Source of the DNA: Dryocosmus kuriphilus
Taxonomy: Eukaryota > Arthropoda > Insecta > Hymenoptera > Cynipidae
DNA length: 64,000 nt
NCBI GenBank assembly: GCA_038277395.1
Contig: CM076193.1
Location: forward strand, 121,364,133-121,428,132
Direction: 5' to 3'
A program made the translations under genes and the position numbers. Of this stretch, positions 22,585 through 31,959 are shown in pieces. The notes below the pieces were generated by a model. The model saw only the letters and a list, made by a program, of their open reading frames with translations, did no database searches and was not told the DNA's origin. How positions within the stretch are numbered: the first letter of the stretch is position 1; each line of letters opens with the position of its first letter.

Positions 22585-23911
22585 CGAGGCACGTCCAGAA
22601 AGTAAGTGTAATGGTACTCTCACAGCTGTAGGGAATACTTTTTCGACATGTCGGCAACACTGCCACGTAGCCTGACCCCTCCCCTTCAAAACGAGACCAA
22701 TCCGAGGTTAGAGTGTTGAAAACTCTTGACGCATTTCTCACGAAAAATTTCGAAAGTATCTCCCGCCAAGTGCGAAGTTCACGCCGTCATTCGCTACCTC
22801 GTTGTGAAGGGAAAAGCTTCAGTTGAGATTTATAATAAGGTGAAAACTCTTTACGGTAATGGAGCTATGAATCGTACGAGTGTGTACAAGTGGTGTCGCG
22901 AATTTAAAAATGTCCGTACTTCCGTGCATGCCGATCAGAGGAGCGGAAGACCTTCAATTGTGACTGACGAACTTGTGGAAAAAATCGAGATGGCGGTTCG
23001 TGACAATCGCAGATTGACGTTAGATGATCTTTCTGCGATGTTTCCGCAAATCTCCAGATTCCTGTTACACCAAACAATCACAGAAACTCTCGGATATCGG
23101 AAATTGTCTGCGAGGTGGGTCCCAAAACAGCTGACAGAACAGCACAAGTTCAATCGAGTGCAGAGCTCCAAAGAGTTTTTGGAGCGCTACGAACGCGAAG
23201 GCGATGATTTTCTCTACTCTATTGTTACTGGAGACGAAACTTGGGTTGCCCACTACACGCCTGAAACTAAGAGGCAGTCTCAAAAATGGCGCCACACCTT
23301 GTCACCCTCCGCCAAGAAATTCAAAACCACAATTTCAGCCAAAAAAAATCATGGCATCCGTATTTTGGGACCATAAAGGCATAATTTTGATTGAATATCT
23401 GCCTCACGGGGAGACCATCAACGCGGCAAGATACTGTGAGACGCTGAAAAAATTGAAAAGGGCGATTCAAAATAAACGGAGGGGCATGCTGACGAAGGGA
23501 GTCTGCCTGCTGCACGATAATGCCAAACCTCACATGGCCAACGTCACGAAGCAACTCCTGGACTCTTTTGGATGGGGCGTTTTGAACGAGCCCCCGTATT
23601 CCCCTGACCTGGCTCCTTCAGATTTCCATCTCTTCACTTCCCTGAAGGTGCACATGGGTGGAAACAAATTTTCAACGGACGAGGAGGTGAAGGGGGAAGT
23701 GGAGAAGTGGGCGAAAGAGCTGACGGGAGACTTCTTCGAGGCAGGCGTCAAAAAATTGATCCCGCGGCTCACCACTTGCATCGAGAGGGATGCTGACTAT
23801 GTCGAAAAATAACCTACGTATGTACAAGTGTAACCAACTATGTTTTTGTTTTAATAAATTTTTTTTGAAGCCTACATAAATTGAGTACACTTACTTTCTG
23901 GACGTGCCTCG
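22585..23911 (+). mobile_element. mariner family B, copy 2, near full length
   Basis: TIRs CGAGGCACGTCCAGAAAG at 22585 and its perfect complement ending at 23911, flanked by TA at 22583-22584 and 23912-23913. Length 1327 bp. It lies inside foldback B near the axis of the 21358-24245 palindrome. Confidence 0.97.
22747..23812 (+). pseudogene. mariner family B transposase, two lesions
   Basis: DD34D transposase, nearly complete. HTH part: SPAKCEVHAVIRYLVVKG, KWCREFKNVRTSVHADQRSG, RRLTLDDLSAMFPQISR. First catalytic Asp in VTGDETWVAHY, second in LLHDNAKPH, third in YSPDLAPSDFHLF, with 34 residues between the last two. The expected ATG (as in copy 1) is ATT at 22747-22749. One extra A in the run at 23341-23348 shifts the frame between SAKK and IMASVF, so the product is split between two frames (to 23376 and from about 23204). 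Reversal of two single-base changes separates this copy from an open frame, but as it stands it is inactive. Confidence 0.93.
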
Positions 23912-25145
23912 TAGTTAGGTTTCAAATTTATGTTTACGTAAGAAAGGATTCTTCAAATGGTTTTTCCTATTTGCAAGACTTTTTTCGTTTTTTTTTTTTT
24001 TGCATAAAAAACATGGTATCTCAATTATCTTATGTGCCACAAGGTTCCGTATTATCTGTGGAATTGCAAATTCATAGCTACGTAATGAAAAATGCTTTAA
24101 ATGGTTTTTCCAATTCGCAAAACTTTACAATTTTTTATTTATAAATAACATGACATCTCAATTATTGCTAAATTCTCAGGGTTCCGTACTAACCATGGTA
24201 TTTCAAAGTTAGTATGAGATGCAGGAAATTATTTAAAAAATTTGCAAGCAAATTTTAAAACATTTGTGACTTTTGTTATAGATACATCCTTAATATAAAA
24301 TTTTCCACGATATTCATATAAAAAAAGTATTTTCCGTGCAACTAAAAAGGCTGCAAATTTACACAGGTCTTCGATACAATTTTGAAAACTCTTCTGACAA
24401 TTTGCAGTATTTTTATCATTTTTTCCTTCAAGCTATTGCTGAAAATATAAATTATTTAAAAAATTGTAATAACAGACTACTAAAGTGGTTGCAAATTTAA
24501 TGAATTGTGGAAGATGACTCGGAAAACGTTACATTAAGTTTGCAAAAGTCTTAGAATTTTTTTGGAACAGTTGTGTAAAATATCAGAATTTCGCGATTTT
24601 TAATACGTTCCGGACCTCAAAGAGAGTTTCCTTTACTGACTGACCAGTGAAGCAAACTGCGTTAAAAATAAGAGAACCTAAAATATTAAAAAATTTTAGC
24701 ATTTCATTAATTAAAATCTTTGAAACCTAAGCCGTTTACTTTCGAACCGTTGAGAAGTGAATAAAAAAATATCAGAAAACAAATTTCATTCTCAATATAC
24801 ATAATAATTTTACGGTGAGTACTTTGGACTTTTAAAAATTAGTACCCTTTCATTTAATTACTTTCATTCATTGATAACTATTTTTTCTTTGGTGTTGATT
24901 TTTAATTTCCAATGGGAAATCTTTTAATTTTGATTTCTAGAACGCCCTTAAAGTGTCATTTCGCCGTATGTAGTTAGAAATAAATACCCTATTTGCTGTC
25001 GTTGAATCTAAAAAAATGTTTTTAAATAATATTTTGTAATATTATAATAATATTTGTTTGTTTTGTTATTACTAATAATAATATGTTCTTCTAGGCAAGC
25101 TTTTTCTTGTTTCATGACTTTTTGACACTTATTTTGCAATATCTG

Positions 25146-26037
25146 CAGTGCCGTCTTTAAGAGTAGTGGGACTCTAGGCCCGAAATGCTTGGGACCCACT
25201 TAAGAAATTCATTCTTTAAATTTTAAATTTTAACTATTTTGCGAAGTGAAAAATTGGTATGAATTTATTAGACTTTAAGGTATTTTATTTTAAAGAAAAA
25301 AATATTTTAATCTTCAAGAAGAGACAATTTAAGGTTTTTATTTTATTGCATGATGTTGAGAAATAAACCAAAATTGGTAACTTATTTACTATTTATTTCC
25401 TTATTTAATATTTAGGCCTTATTTTACTTATTTGTTGTTTTCTACTTGCCATCATTTTGCGCACAATGCAAAAGTGAAATAAAATATTGTATTTATTGCG
25501 AACTAGAACATAATTTTAACGCCAACTGCCGGCTGGTGTAGTAAGTTTTAAGTTTTTTTACTCAACCAGATACGTACTAACGTAGAAAATTAAACTTTGC
25601 ATCTTCTTATTTCATTTTTAATTTCACTTTATATAAATTACCAGGCTCATCGAAGGGGGGGGGGGGGACTTTTTTCACTTGCTCGGTAATGGAGATCGAG
25701 TTCTCAGGGGGGTCCGATAATCAGACATAACATAAAATTTAACTAATGCTTCCTAGAAATAAAGAAATGTATGTAAGTAATTGAGAGGTGGGGGCACATT
25801 TCAGATCTTCCCCGGGCCCCGATTTTCTCTCAACGGCCCTGTAAATTACACGTATAAAAAGTTATTTGTTATTACCAAATTTTTTTTTATTAAGAAAAAT
25901 CGCTTATTATAGAATTTTCCATTTAAATTTTTTTAAAAGTATTATATACATATTTTAATAAACTTCATGTTGGGGCCCCGCAGGCAGGCGGGGATCTAGG
26001 CTTGACCTTTGTGGGCCTTTCCATAAAGACGGCACTG
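25146..26037. mobile_element. hAT-like non-autonomous element, 892 bp
   Basis: Termini CAGTGCCGTCTTTAAG and the complement of CAGTGCCGTCTTTATGG. It is flanked by 8-bp target copies AATATCTG (25138-25145) and AATATTTG (26038-26045). Eight-bp duplications and CAGTG termini are hAT hallmarks. The filled site corresponds to TTTTGCAATATTTGTGTCG in the unfilled arm at 18528 and 18692, which confirms the boundaries. No ORF. It contains a smaller hAT-like MITE. Confidence 0.85.
25642..25841. mobile_element. 200-bp hAT-like MITE nested in the 892-bp element
   Basis: Flanked by perfect 8-bp direct repeats TAAATTAC (25634-25641 and 25842-25849). Termini are CAGGCTCATCGA and, inverted, CAGGGCCGTTGA. Inside is a long G run at about 25656-25668 and a CCCCGGGCCCCG stretch. 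No ORF. Confidence 0.7.
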
Positions 26038-26429
26038 AATATTTGTGCCATTTAAGTTAATTTTGCGTCGCGTCTGCGCATTTTTATACATCCGTGCAGT
26101 CGCGAAATAACTATACGTGTAGCGAGTAATTATTTCCGTGTAATTTCTTTCCATAAAGGATAAAAAGGAATTAGTATTAAATAATTTAGTGTTAAAATAT
26201 AGAATGATATAATTCCTTTCAGGCTTCTAACCTAAATTCACATTCGTGTCGTCGACGGTGGTCGGTATCAAAATTGCCAAACTTCAATTATTCCAATATC
26301 CCTTCGAACTTCATGCATCTGCTTTTCGGGTCGCGAGTGATAAATGATCAAATTAATAATGTTTACAAGCTTTAACATGATGAAGTGTAGTGTGATCCTA
26401 TTCTGCTCTGGATTCCTACTTAAAATTAC

Positions 26430-26920
26430 GAGAAATTTTTGAAATTTGAATTTTTTTTTGGAAATTTTTGAAAATTAAATTTTTTTTGGAAATTTTAATA
26501 ATTTTCGAAATTTTTGGAAATTTTTGAAAATTTTTTTAATCTTTGAAAACTTCTAAAATTTTCAAAAATTTTCAAAATTTCCAAAAATTTCCAAAAAATT
26601 TTAATTTTCAAAAATTTTCAAAAAATTTTTTAATCCCCCCCCCCCCCCCCCCCCTCCCCCCCCCCGTCTCTGTACTTCTCCTTTTTTCGGTAGATTTATC
26701 ATGTACAATACGTATTGCTTCAATGCTTCAATGATACGAAGGACAATAATGGATAGTGGATAGTGGTGGGTGCAGTACAATAATGGCCTCATTATTGTAC
26801 AGTACAATAATGAGGCCATTATTGTACTGCTCCTACCAATGATCCATAACGGGCTACTTAAGTGGCTGAAAACAGGCACGTAATACGCGCGAATTATGCC
26901 TGCGGTGTATAAAATACATG
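26430..26920. repeat. dispersed composite repeat, copy 1 (foldback A/T tract, poly-C, 59-bp palindrome)
   Basis: In order: a GAAATTTTTGAAAATT tract whose first half complements its second half (26430-26633), a C-rich run (26634-26665), a perfect palindrome (26772-26830), then CAGGCACGTAATAC and AATTATGCCTGCG. The same order of A/T tract, GGTGGGAGCAGTAC hairpin and CAGGCACGTAA…AATTATGC occurs at 49960-50280, so it is one family. Confidence 0.7.
26772..26830. repeat. perfect 29-bp-arm palindrome
   Basis: GCAGTACAATAATGGCCTC followed by ATTATTGTAC, one A at 26801, then the exact reverse complement. The flanks extend it imperfectly (GGTGGGT / TCCTACC). Confidence 0.97.
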
Positions 26921-26941
26921 AGTCGACCGCTGTCTGGCCAA

Positions 26942-27071
26942 TTGGAGTTTGTATTTAGCATGGAAAAGCTGTTTTTTTAAATTAACTTTGCATGCTCACC
27001 TGATAGCCTTTGTAAATGATTACAAAGCAATTGATAAAAAACAACTTTTTCGTACTAAATACAAACTCCAA
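26942..27071. mobile_element. 130-bp hairpin MITE
   Basis: TTGGAGTTTGTATTTAG at 26942-26958 is exactly complementary to 27055-27071. Partial complementarity continues inward (AAAAGCTGTTTTTT / AAAAAACAACTTTTT), with an inner CTTTGTAA/TTACAAAG hairpin. Confidence 0.75.
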
Positions 27072-30045
27072 GGGGAGAGACAGCGATCGACTAATACATT
27101 TCTTGTGATTTCCCACATTTTCGAGCCAATATTTTATTTACTTTAAAAATAAAAAGGCGGAAAAGAAATACGTTAAAAGTTCATTCATTTAATACTCTAT
27201 AGACTACCATTTGCCAATACAGATTTCGTAGATTTTAAATTGTGTCATCCTTGAGCAGAAGAGCAAATTATTTTTCTTTCATTCTGAAGAAAGTTATTTA
27301 AACTCGTTTACCTTCTACATTTTTAAGCTTGGATATTTTAATTTCAAATACATAATAAATATACACTCTTATAAAGAAATAAAAAAAGTTTCTTCTTATA
27401 GAATACATTAATATTGAGACATTCTCAAATTGAAAGTCATAATTTAAAAAACGTTATATATAAAGAGGCTATCTGATATGGTTTGCCCTGCAAAACTGAA
27501 ACTGTTTAAGTTAAAAAATATAAACCTTTCCAAGCCTGAGATAGTTACAAAAGATTAATTGGAATTTTATGAATCCCAAAACCTGAATCGTTTTTCAATT
27601 AATTTTCAGCGTTTTTAAATTTAAACTTGAAATAAATTATTAAAATGTCTCATTTAGATATTTTTTATTTGAATGATTTAGAATTTTTTCACTTCTAAGA
27701 GGTCATTCACAAAATACGTGATACATACTCGTATATGGCCGTATAGGGAAGTATTCAAAGTTCCTGAAAAATGTATCTTTGTGACTGGTCCCTAAATTAA
27801 AATTTTCACTTCCTTTTCAAAATTAAACATCTCTAACTTAAGGGCTTTCAAATTTCAAGTATTCTGAATTTTGAATGCTTCTAAATTAATCCTTTCTAGT
27901 TTGTAGACTTAAATGTCAAAAATTTATAAATTTAAAAATTTTCTACTCTTATTTTTAGTTTTAATCTTCTCTGAATAATTTGGAAAAATTGCCAATACCC
28001 ACTTTAATTAAATCTCGCGAAATTTCGCATTTTCTTCATCTTTTAATAATCGTTAAAAAGGAGAAGCCTCTATAATTATTGTATGCCAACTTATCTTCTT
28101 TTGCGAAAGCTCGTTTTCCCGTCTCAACGCGAGGGTAGTAAGAATTATTAGAGTCAGAACAGTGAGTCACCTGCGTGACTGCAGGTCAACCTGGAAAGCG
28201 AGCAAATGCATCATTCAAATTATGTAGGTACTTACCACGCAAGATGAGCTCACAGGTCTGAATAAAAATGTGTCTCCTGCCAGCGAAGGCTTTCATATTT
28301 ATGTCGTACTTACCTGTCACGAACTATATGTATTTGCAGTAAATCACTCGAGAATTTCTCACCCACAGTACTCGCTCACATTGCAAATATTACGTCTCGC
28401 GCGACAACTATTTTTCAGCCTATTCGTTTTACAAGAAACATAGCAACCAATGATTATATTTCAACTTCGATATTTACCCCAGTGCAGAGAAATATCCAGC
28501 ATTTTAAATTCAGACACTTGTCTTCTCTCCACAGGTAGATAAAAAAAGGCTAGGTACCTTTAGTGTCTTTTTAGTGCCGGAGAGGAGTTTTTAAATCTGA
28601 TTTAGTGGAAAGTGGAAACTAATAACCCTTGATCTCTCATTACGCTGAAATTATTAGCGATCGATTGCACGGAAAAAGTCTGAATCTTAATGGGGTAGAA
28701 ACTTAAATCGTTGGAAGATTGGGAAGAAAGGCAAGAAAAATGTTCATTGTTAACGACTTCGCCGTTAAAGTCGATGCAATTATCGAAGAGATTCCGGCCA
28801 TTCAGCGAGATATTTTCGCTTCTTCAAAAAGTTCGTAAAAAGAAATGCGACACCCAGAGATAAAAAGAAACTCGAAAGGAAAACTTGATTTTCTCTATGA
28901 AAGTTTTATCATACACTGAAGAGTTTATTATCATTAATAATTTAGATAAATTAGCTAATTAATCTAAAGCTACGTTTTTTTTCCTCCCTTTCAATATTTC
29001 TCATTCTTATGGGTATACAATTCAATGAAAGAAATCTCACTTGAAATGCAGATGGTGCCAGACAGTCACCAAGTTTGGCAAGTGCCTATTCACATCCTCC
29101 GAAAAAAAGAGTTCCCAAGGATGGCATAAAATGCTCGTAAACCCGCAGAGAAATTGAACATGATGAGAAGCTAAAAAAGAAAACGATGAACCGTATAACG
29201 GAAACGGATGCGCGAAATTCACCGGAAAGAAAAATTCGACTTGAGCGTAGTCTGCCTTTTATTGACACTGGTTCTGACTCGAGGGAAAATATTCTCGACA
29301 TTTCTAAACTAGTTCTCGTATGACTCAATATGCACATAGTCATTTTCTGGAAAAACAAAACGAGGTTGGAAAAGTTGTTCTTGGCACATCGAAGTGTGTA
29401 AATCTTGGAAACACGACTGTCTTGAAATATTAGATTTGAGGCACTCCTTTTTCCGTTTGCTTTCCTCGAGTTGAAGCAGTAATGAGTGCACCCGCCTACG
29501 GCACGGGACAGGAATAAGAATTTAAGTTGACCAAAGACTGGATGAGCTGCCTCGTTAGAAACTTCTCCATCTGTACAAATTAACACTTGGCCTCTTCTCC
29601 CGCGACCGTTTACCCGCTTGTCACTACCGACCATGTCTTCCAACTCCTCTGTCGTTCTCTTTAGGTTTACCCACTTGCCGAATATACACGTTGTGTCAAC
29701 CGAACTACCGTGTTTTGTTGGTGGCCAAGCTCCGTTCCACATTATTTAACTTTCTAAAGTTGCTTTGTTACGCGACAAGGATTCTCACTCTTCCTACCAG
29801 AATGTCTTTGCGAACTATGAATAACCTTAGGTTCTACTACGAAGAAAAGAAGATGGTCCAGTGTTCTGAAAACAACACTAAAAAAAAAAAAATTTGTTGA
29901 ATCAAAAGAAAATTTGTTTGATGCAAAGAAATGACCATACTGAATACACCCAATTAGGTATTTCTTTAGTCCAAAAAAATATTTTGACTCTATCAAAGGC
30001 CAGACCGATTAAAGTGAAGTAATGTTTATTTGAGACTGTCGAATA
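27072..30045. other. unannotated 3-kb stretch
   Basis: No TIRs, tandem arrays or TE protein motifs seen. 28070-28420 and 29040-29720 are less AT-rich than the rest and could contain host regulatory or noncoding sequence. The one long ORF is listed separately. Confidence 0.4.
29086..29742 (-). CDS. unrecognised 218-codon ORF, doubtful
   Basis: Longest open frame in the window without a TE signature (first Met at 29742). The first half is mixed hydrophilic (EELEDMVGSDKRVNGRGRRG). The last third has a run of F, S and I residues (IVFFFSFSSCSISL) that could be a hydrophobic segment. I recognise no domain, and no promoter, splice or homologous copy supports it. It may be a chance ORF in a locally GC-richer stretch. 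Confidence 0.15.
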   Translation of the reverse strand: MWNGAWPPTKHGSSVDTTCIFGKWVNLKRTTEELEDMVGSDKRVNGRGRRGQVLICTDGEVSNEAAHPVFGQLKFLFLSRAVGGCTHYCFNSRKANGKRSASNLIFQDSRVSKIYTLRCAKNNFSNLVLFFQKMTMCILSHTRTSLEMSRIFSLESEPVSIKGRLRSSRIFLSGEFRASVSVIRFIVFFFSFSSCSISLRVYEHFMPSLGTLFFGGCE

Positions 30046-30122
30046 TATTATATATCAAAGATGTTGAAGGTTGTCGATCTACCAGTCAGGTTGAGAATAT
30101 TGTTTATTTAAGCAATAATTAG

Positions 30123-30152
30123 CTTTCGCCTGCACACGTCGGGCGTCATCAG
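30123..30152 (-). ncRNA. hammerhead-like core in PLE pseudo-LTR (3' copy)
   Basis: On the minus strand CTGATGA (30152-30146), a 14-nt segment ending in GCAGGC, then GAAA. The CUGAUGA and GAAA boxes are exact. Stem II pairing (GCC/GGC) is short and its closing pair imperfect in this copy. PLE pseudo-LTRs are known hammerhead carriers; activity here is unknown. Confidence 0.45.
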
Positions 30153-30227
30153 ATGTTTGATCACAAGATAAATGGAATGGGTGAATTCTATAACACAAGG
30201 ATATAATCATAAGAAATAAGAGTGCTA

Positions 30228-31562
30228 CGAGGCACGTCCAGAAAGTAAGTGTACTGGTACTCTCACAGCTGTAGGGAATACTTTTTCGACATGTTGGCAA
30301 TACTACCCCGTAGCCTAACCCCTCCCCTTCAAAACGAGACCAATCCAAGGTTAGTATATTGAAAACTCTTGACGCATTTCTCACGAAAAGTGTCGATCGT
30401 ATCTTCCGCCAAGTGCGAAGTTCACGCCGTCATTCGCTACCTCGTTGTGAAGGGAAAAGATCCAGTTGAGATTTATAATAAGGTGAAAACTCTTTACGGT
30501 AATGGAGCTATGAATCGTACGAGTGTGTACAAGTAGTTTCGCGAATTTAAAAATGTCCGTACTTCCGTGCATGCCGATCAGAGGAGCGGAAGACCTTCAA
30601 TTGTGACTGACGAACTTGTGGAAAAAATCGAGATGGCGGTTCGTGACAATCGCAGATTGACGTTAGATGATCTTTCTGCGATTTTTCCGCAAATCTCCAG
30701 ATCCCTGTTACACGAAACAATCACAGAAACTCTCGGATATCGGAAATTGTCTGCGAGGTGGGTCCCAAAACAGCTGACAGAACAGCACAAGTTGAATCGA
30801 GTGCAGAGCTCCAAAGAGTTTTTGGAGCTCTACGAACGTGAAGGCGATGATTTTCTCTACTCTATTGTTACTGGAGACGAAACTTGGGTTGCCCACTACA
30901 CGCCTGAAACTAAGAGGCAGTCTCAAAAATGGCGCCACACCTTGTCACCCTCCGCCAAGAAATTCAAAACCACAATTTCAGCCAAAAAAAAATCATGGCA
31001 TCCATGTTTTGGGACCATAAAGGCATAAAGGCATAATTTAATTGAATATCTGCCCCACGGGGAGACCATCAACGCGGCAAGATACTGCGAGACGCTGAAA
31101 AAATTGAAAAGGGCGATTTAGAATAAAAGGAGGGGAATGCTGACGAAGGGAGTATGTCTGCTGCATGACAATGCCAAGCCTCACACGGCCAACGCCACGA
31201 AGCAACTCCTAGACTCTTTTGGATGGGACGTGTTGAACCACCCCCCATATTCCCCTGACCAGGCCCCTTCAGATTTCCATCTCTTCATTTCCCTGAAGAT
31301 GCACGTGGGTGGAAACAAGTTTTCAACGGACGAGGAGGTGAAGGGGGAGGTGGAGAAGTGGTCGAAAGAGCTGGCGGGAGACTTCTTCGAGGCAGGCATC
31401 AAAAAATTGATCCCGCGGCTCACCACTTCCATCGAGAGAGATGGTGACTATGTCGAAAAATAACTTACATATGTACAAGTGTAACCAACTATGTTTTTAT
31501 TTTAATACATTTTTTTTGAAGCCTACATAAATTGAGTACACTTACTTTCTGGACGTGCCTCG
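30228..31562 (+). mobile_element. mariner family B, copy 3, inserted in PLE pseudo-LTR
   Basis: TIRs CGAGGCACGTCCAGAAAG and complement, flanked by TA at 30226-30227 and 31563-31564. The intact pseudo-LTR at 34560 reads GGGCTATAATAATC, that is, the unfilled site with one TA, so the TA duplication is shown directly. Length 1335 bp. Confidence 0.97.
30390..31463 (+). pseudogene. mariner family B transposase, multiple lesions
   Basis: Very similar to the copy at 22747-23812. The start codon is GTG (30390) where copy 1 has ATG. TGG of KWCREF is TAG near 30533. The A run at about 30984 has 9 A against 7 needed, shifting the frame. GGCATAAAGGCATAA near 31020 is a short duplication. A CAG codon has become TAG in the RAIQNKRRG block near 31118. 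Downstream the frame 31137-31463 carries LLHDNAKPHTANAT and YSPDQAPSDFHLF. Inactive. Confidence 0.93.
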
Positions 31563-31959
31563 TATAATAATAATCTAAGAGACATTGACTAACCTAAAAT
31601 TACTTACAGTTTTTTGTTGATATTTTATGAAGAGTTTAAAATTACATTAAGTTTTGAATTGTTACTTGTTTCGGTAGCTTTAGATAATATATTAACTTCA
31701 CTCCTGGACATGTGGCAGCAATACTAGTATTATTAAAGTAAAATAGATTTGGACCACGCCTCATTAGTAAGAGCCACACGTCCAGGAGTGAGGTTAGGAA
31801 ACAGTGAATAAATGCAATATTGGAGAAAACGACACCATGATGGATTTAGAAGATCATATAAAAGTGGAGGTAGTTCTTGAAAACATTGACTTTCTTTATA
31901 TTACTAAGTATTAATAATGAGGGTTCTATAAATTTCGCTAAGAAAATCAGTGTCAGAAC

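Larger units (their letters stand above)
18570..26159. mobile_element. foldback element B, ~7.6 kb, multi-branched inverted repeats
   Basis: Left terminus CCTTACGGAAAGAAACTACA (near 18570) matches the complement of the right terminus (CCTTTATGGAAAGAAATTACA, ending near 26159). Both continue with CACGGAAATAA and GTTATTTCGCGACTGCACG. Long arms 18570-20190 and 24245-26159 pair outermost. Inside are two further palindromes, 20200-21320 and 21358-24245. The later insertions are mariner B (22585-23911) and a hAT-like element (25146-26037). Without them B is about 5.4 kb and has no recognisable coding sequence. The family includes foldback A. It resembles Foldback/Galileo-type long-TIR elements in architecture only; superfamily is unknown. 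Confidence 0.75.
30049..31815 (-). repeat. PLE pseudo-LTR, 3' copy, interrupted by mariner B
   Basis: 430 bp once the mariner (30228-31562) and one TA are removed; nearly identical to 34385-34811. CACTCCTGGACATGTGGC near 31699 and its near-complement GCCACACGTCCAGGAGTG near 31771 form an internal inverted repeat. The same pair is in the other copies. Confidence 0.9.

Noticed and set aside
29691..29996. Small ORFs on both strands around a poly-A run
   Set aside because: Overlapping and opposite, no family match, low-complexity ends.
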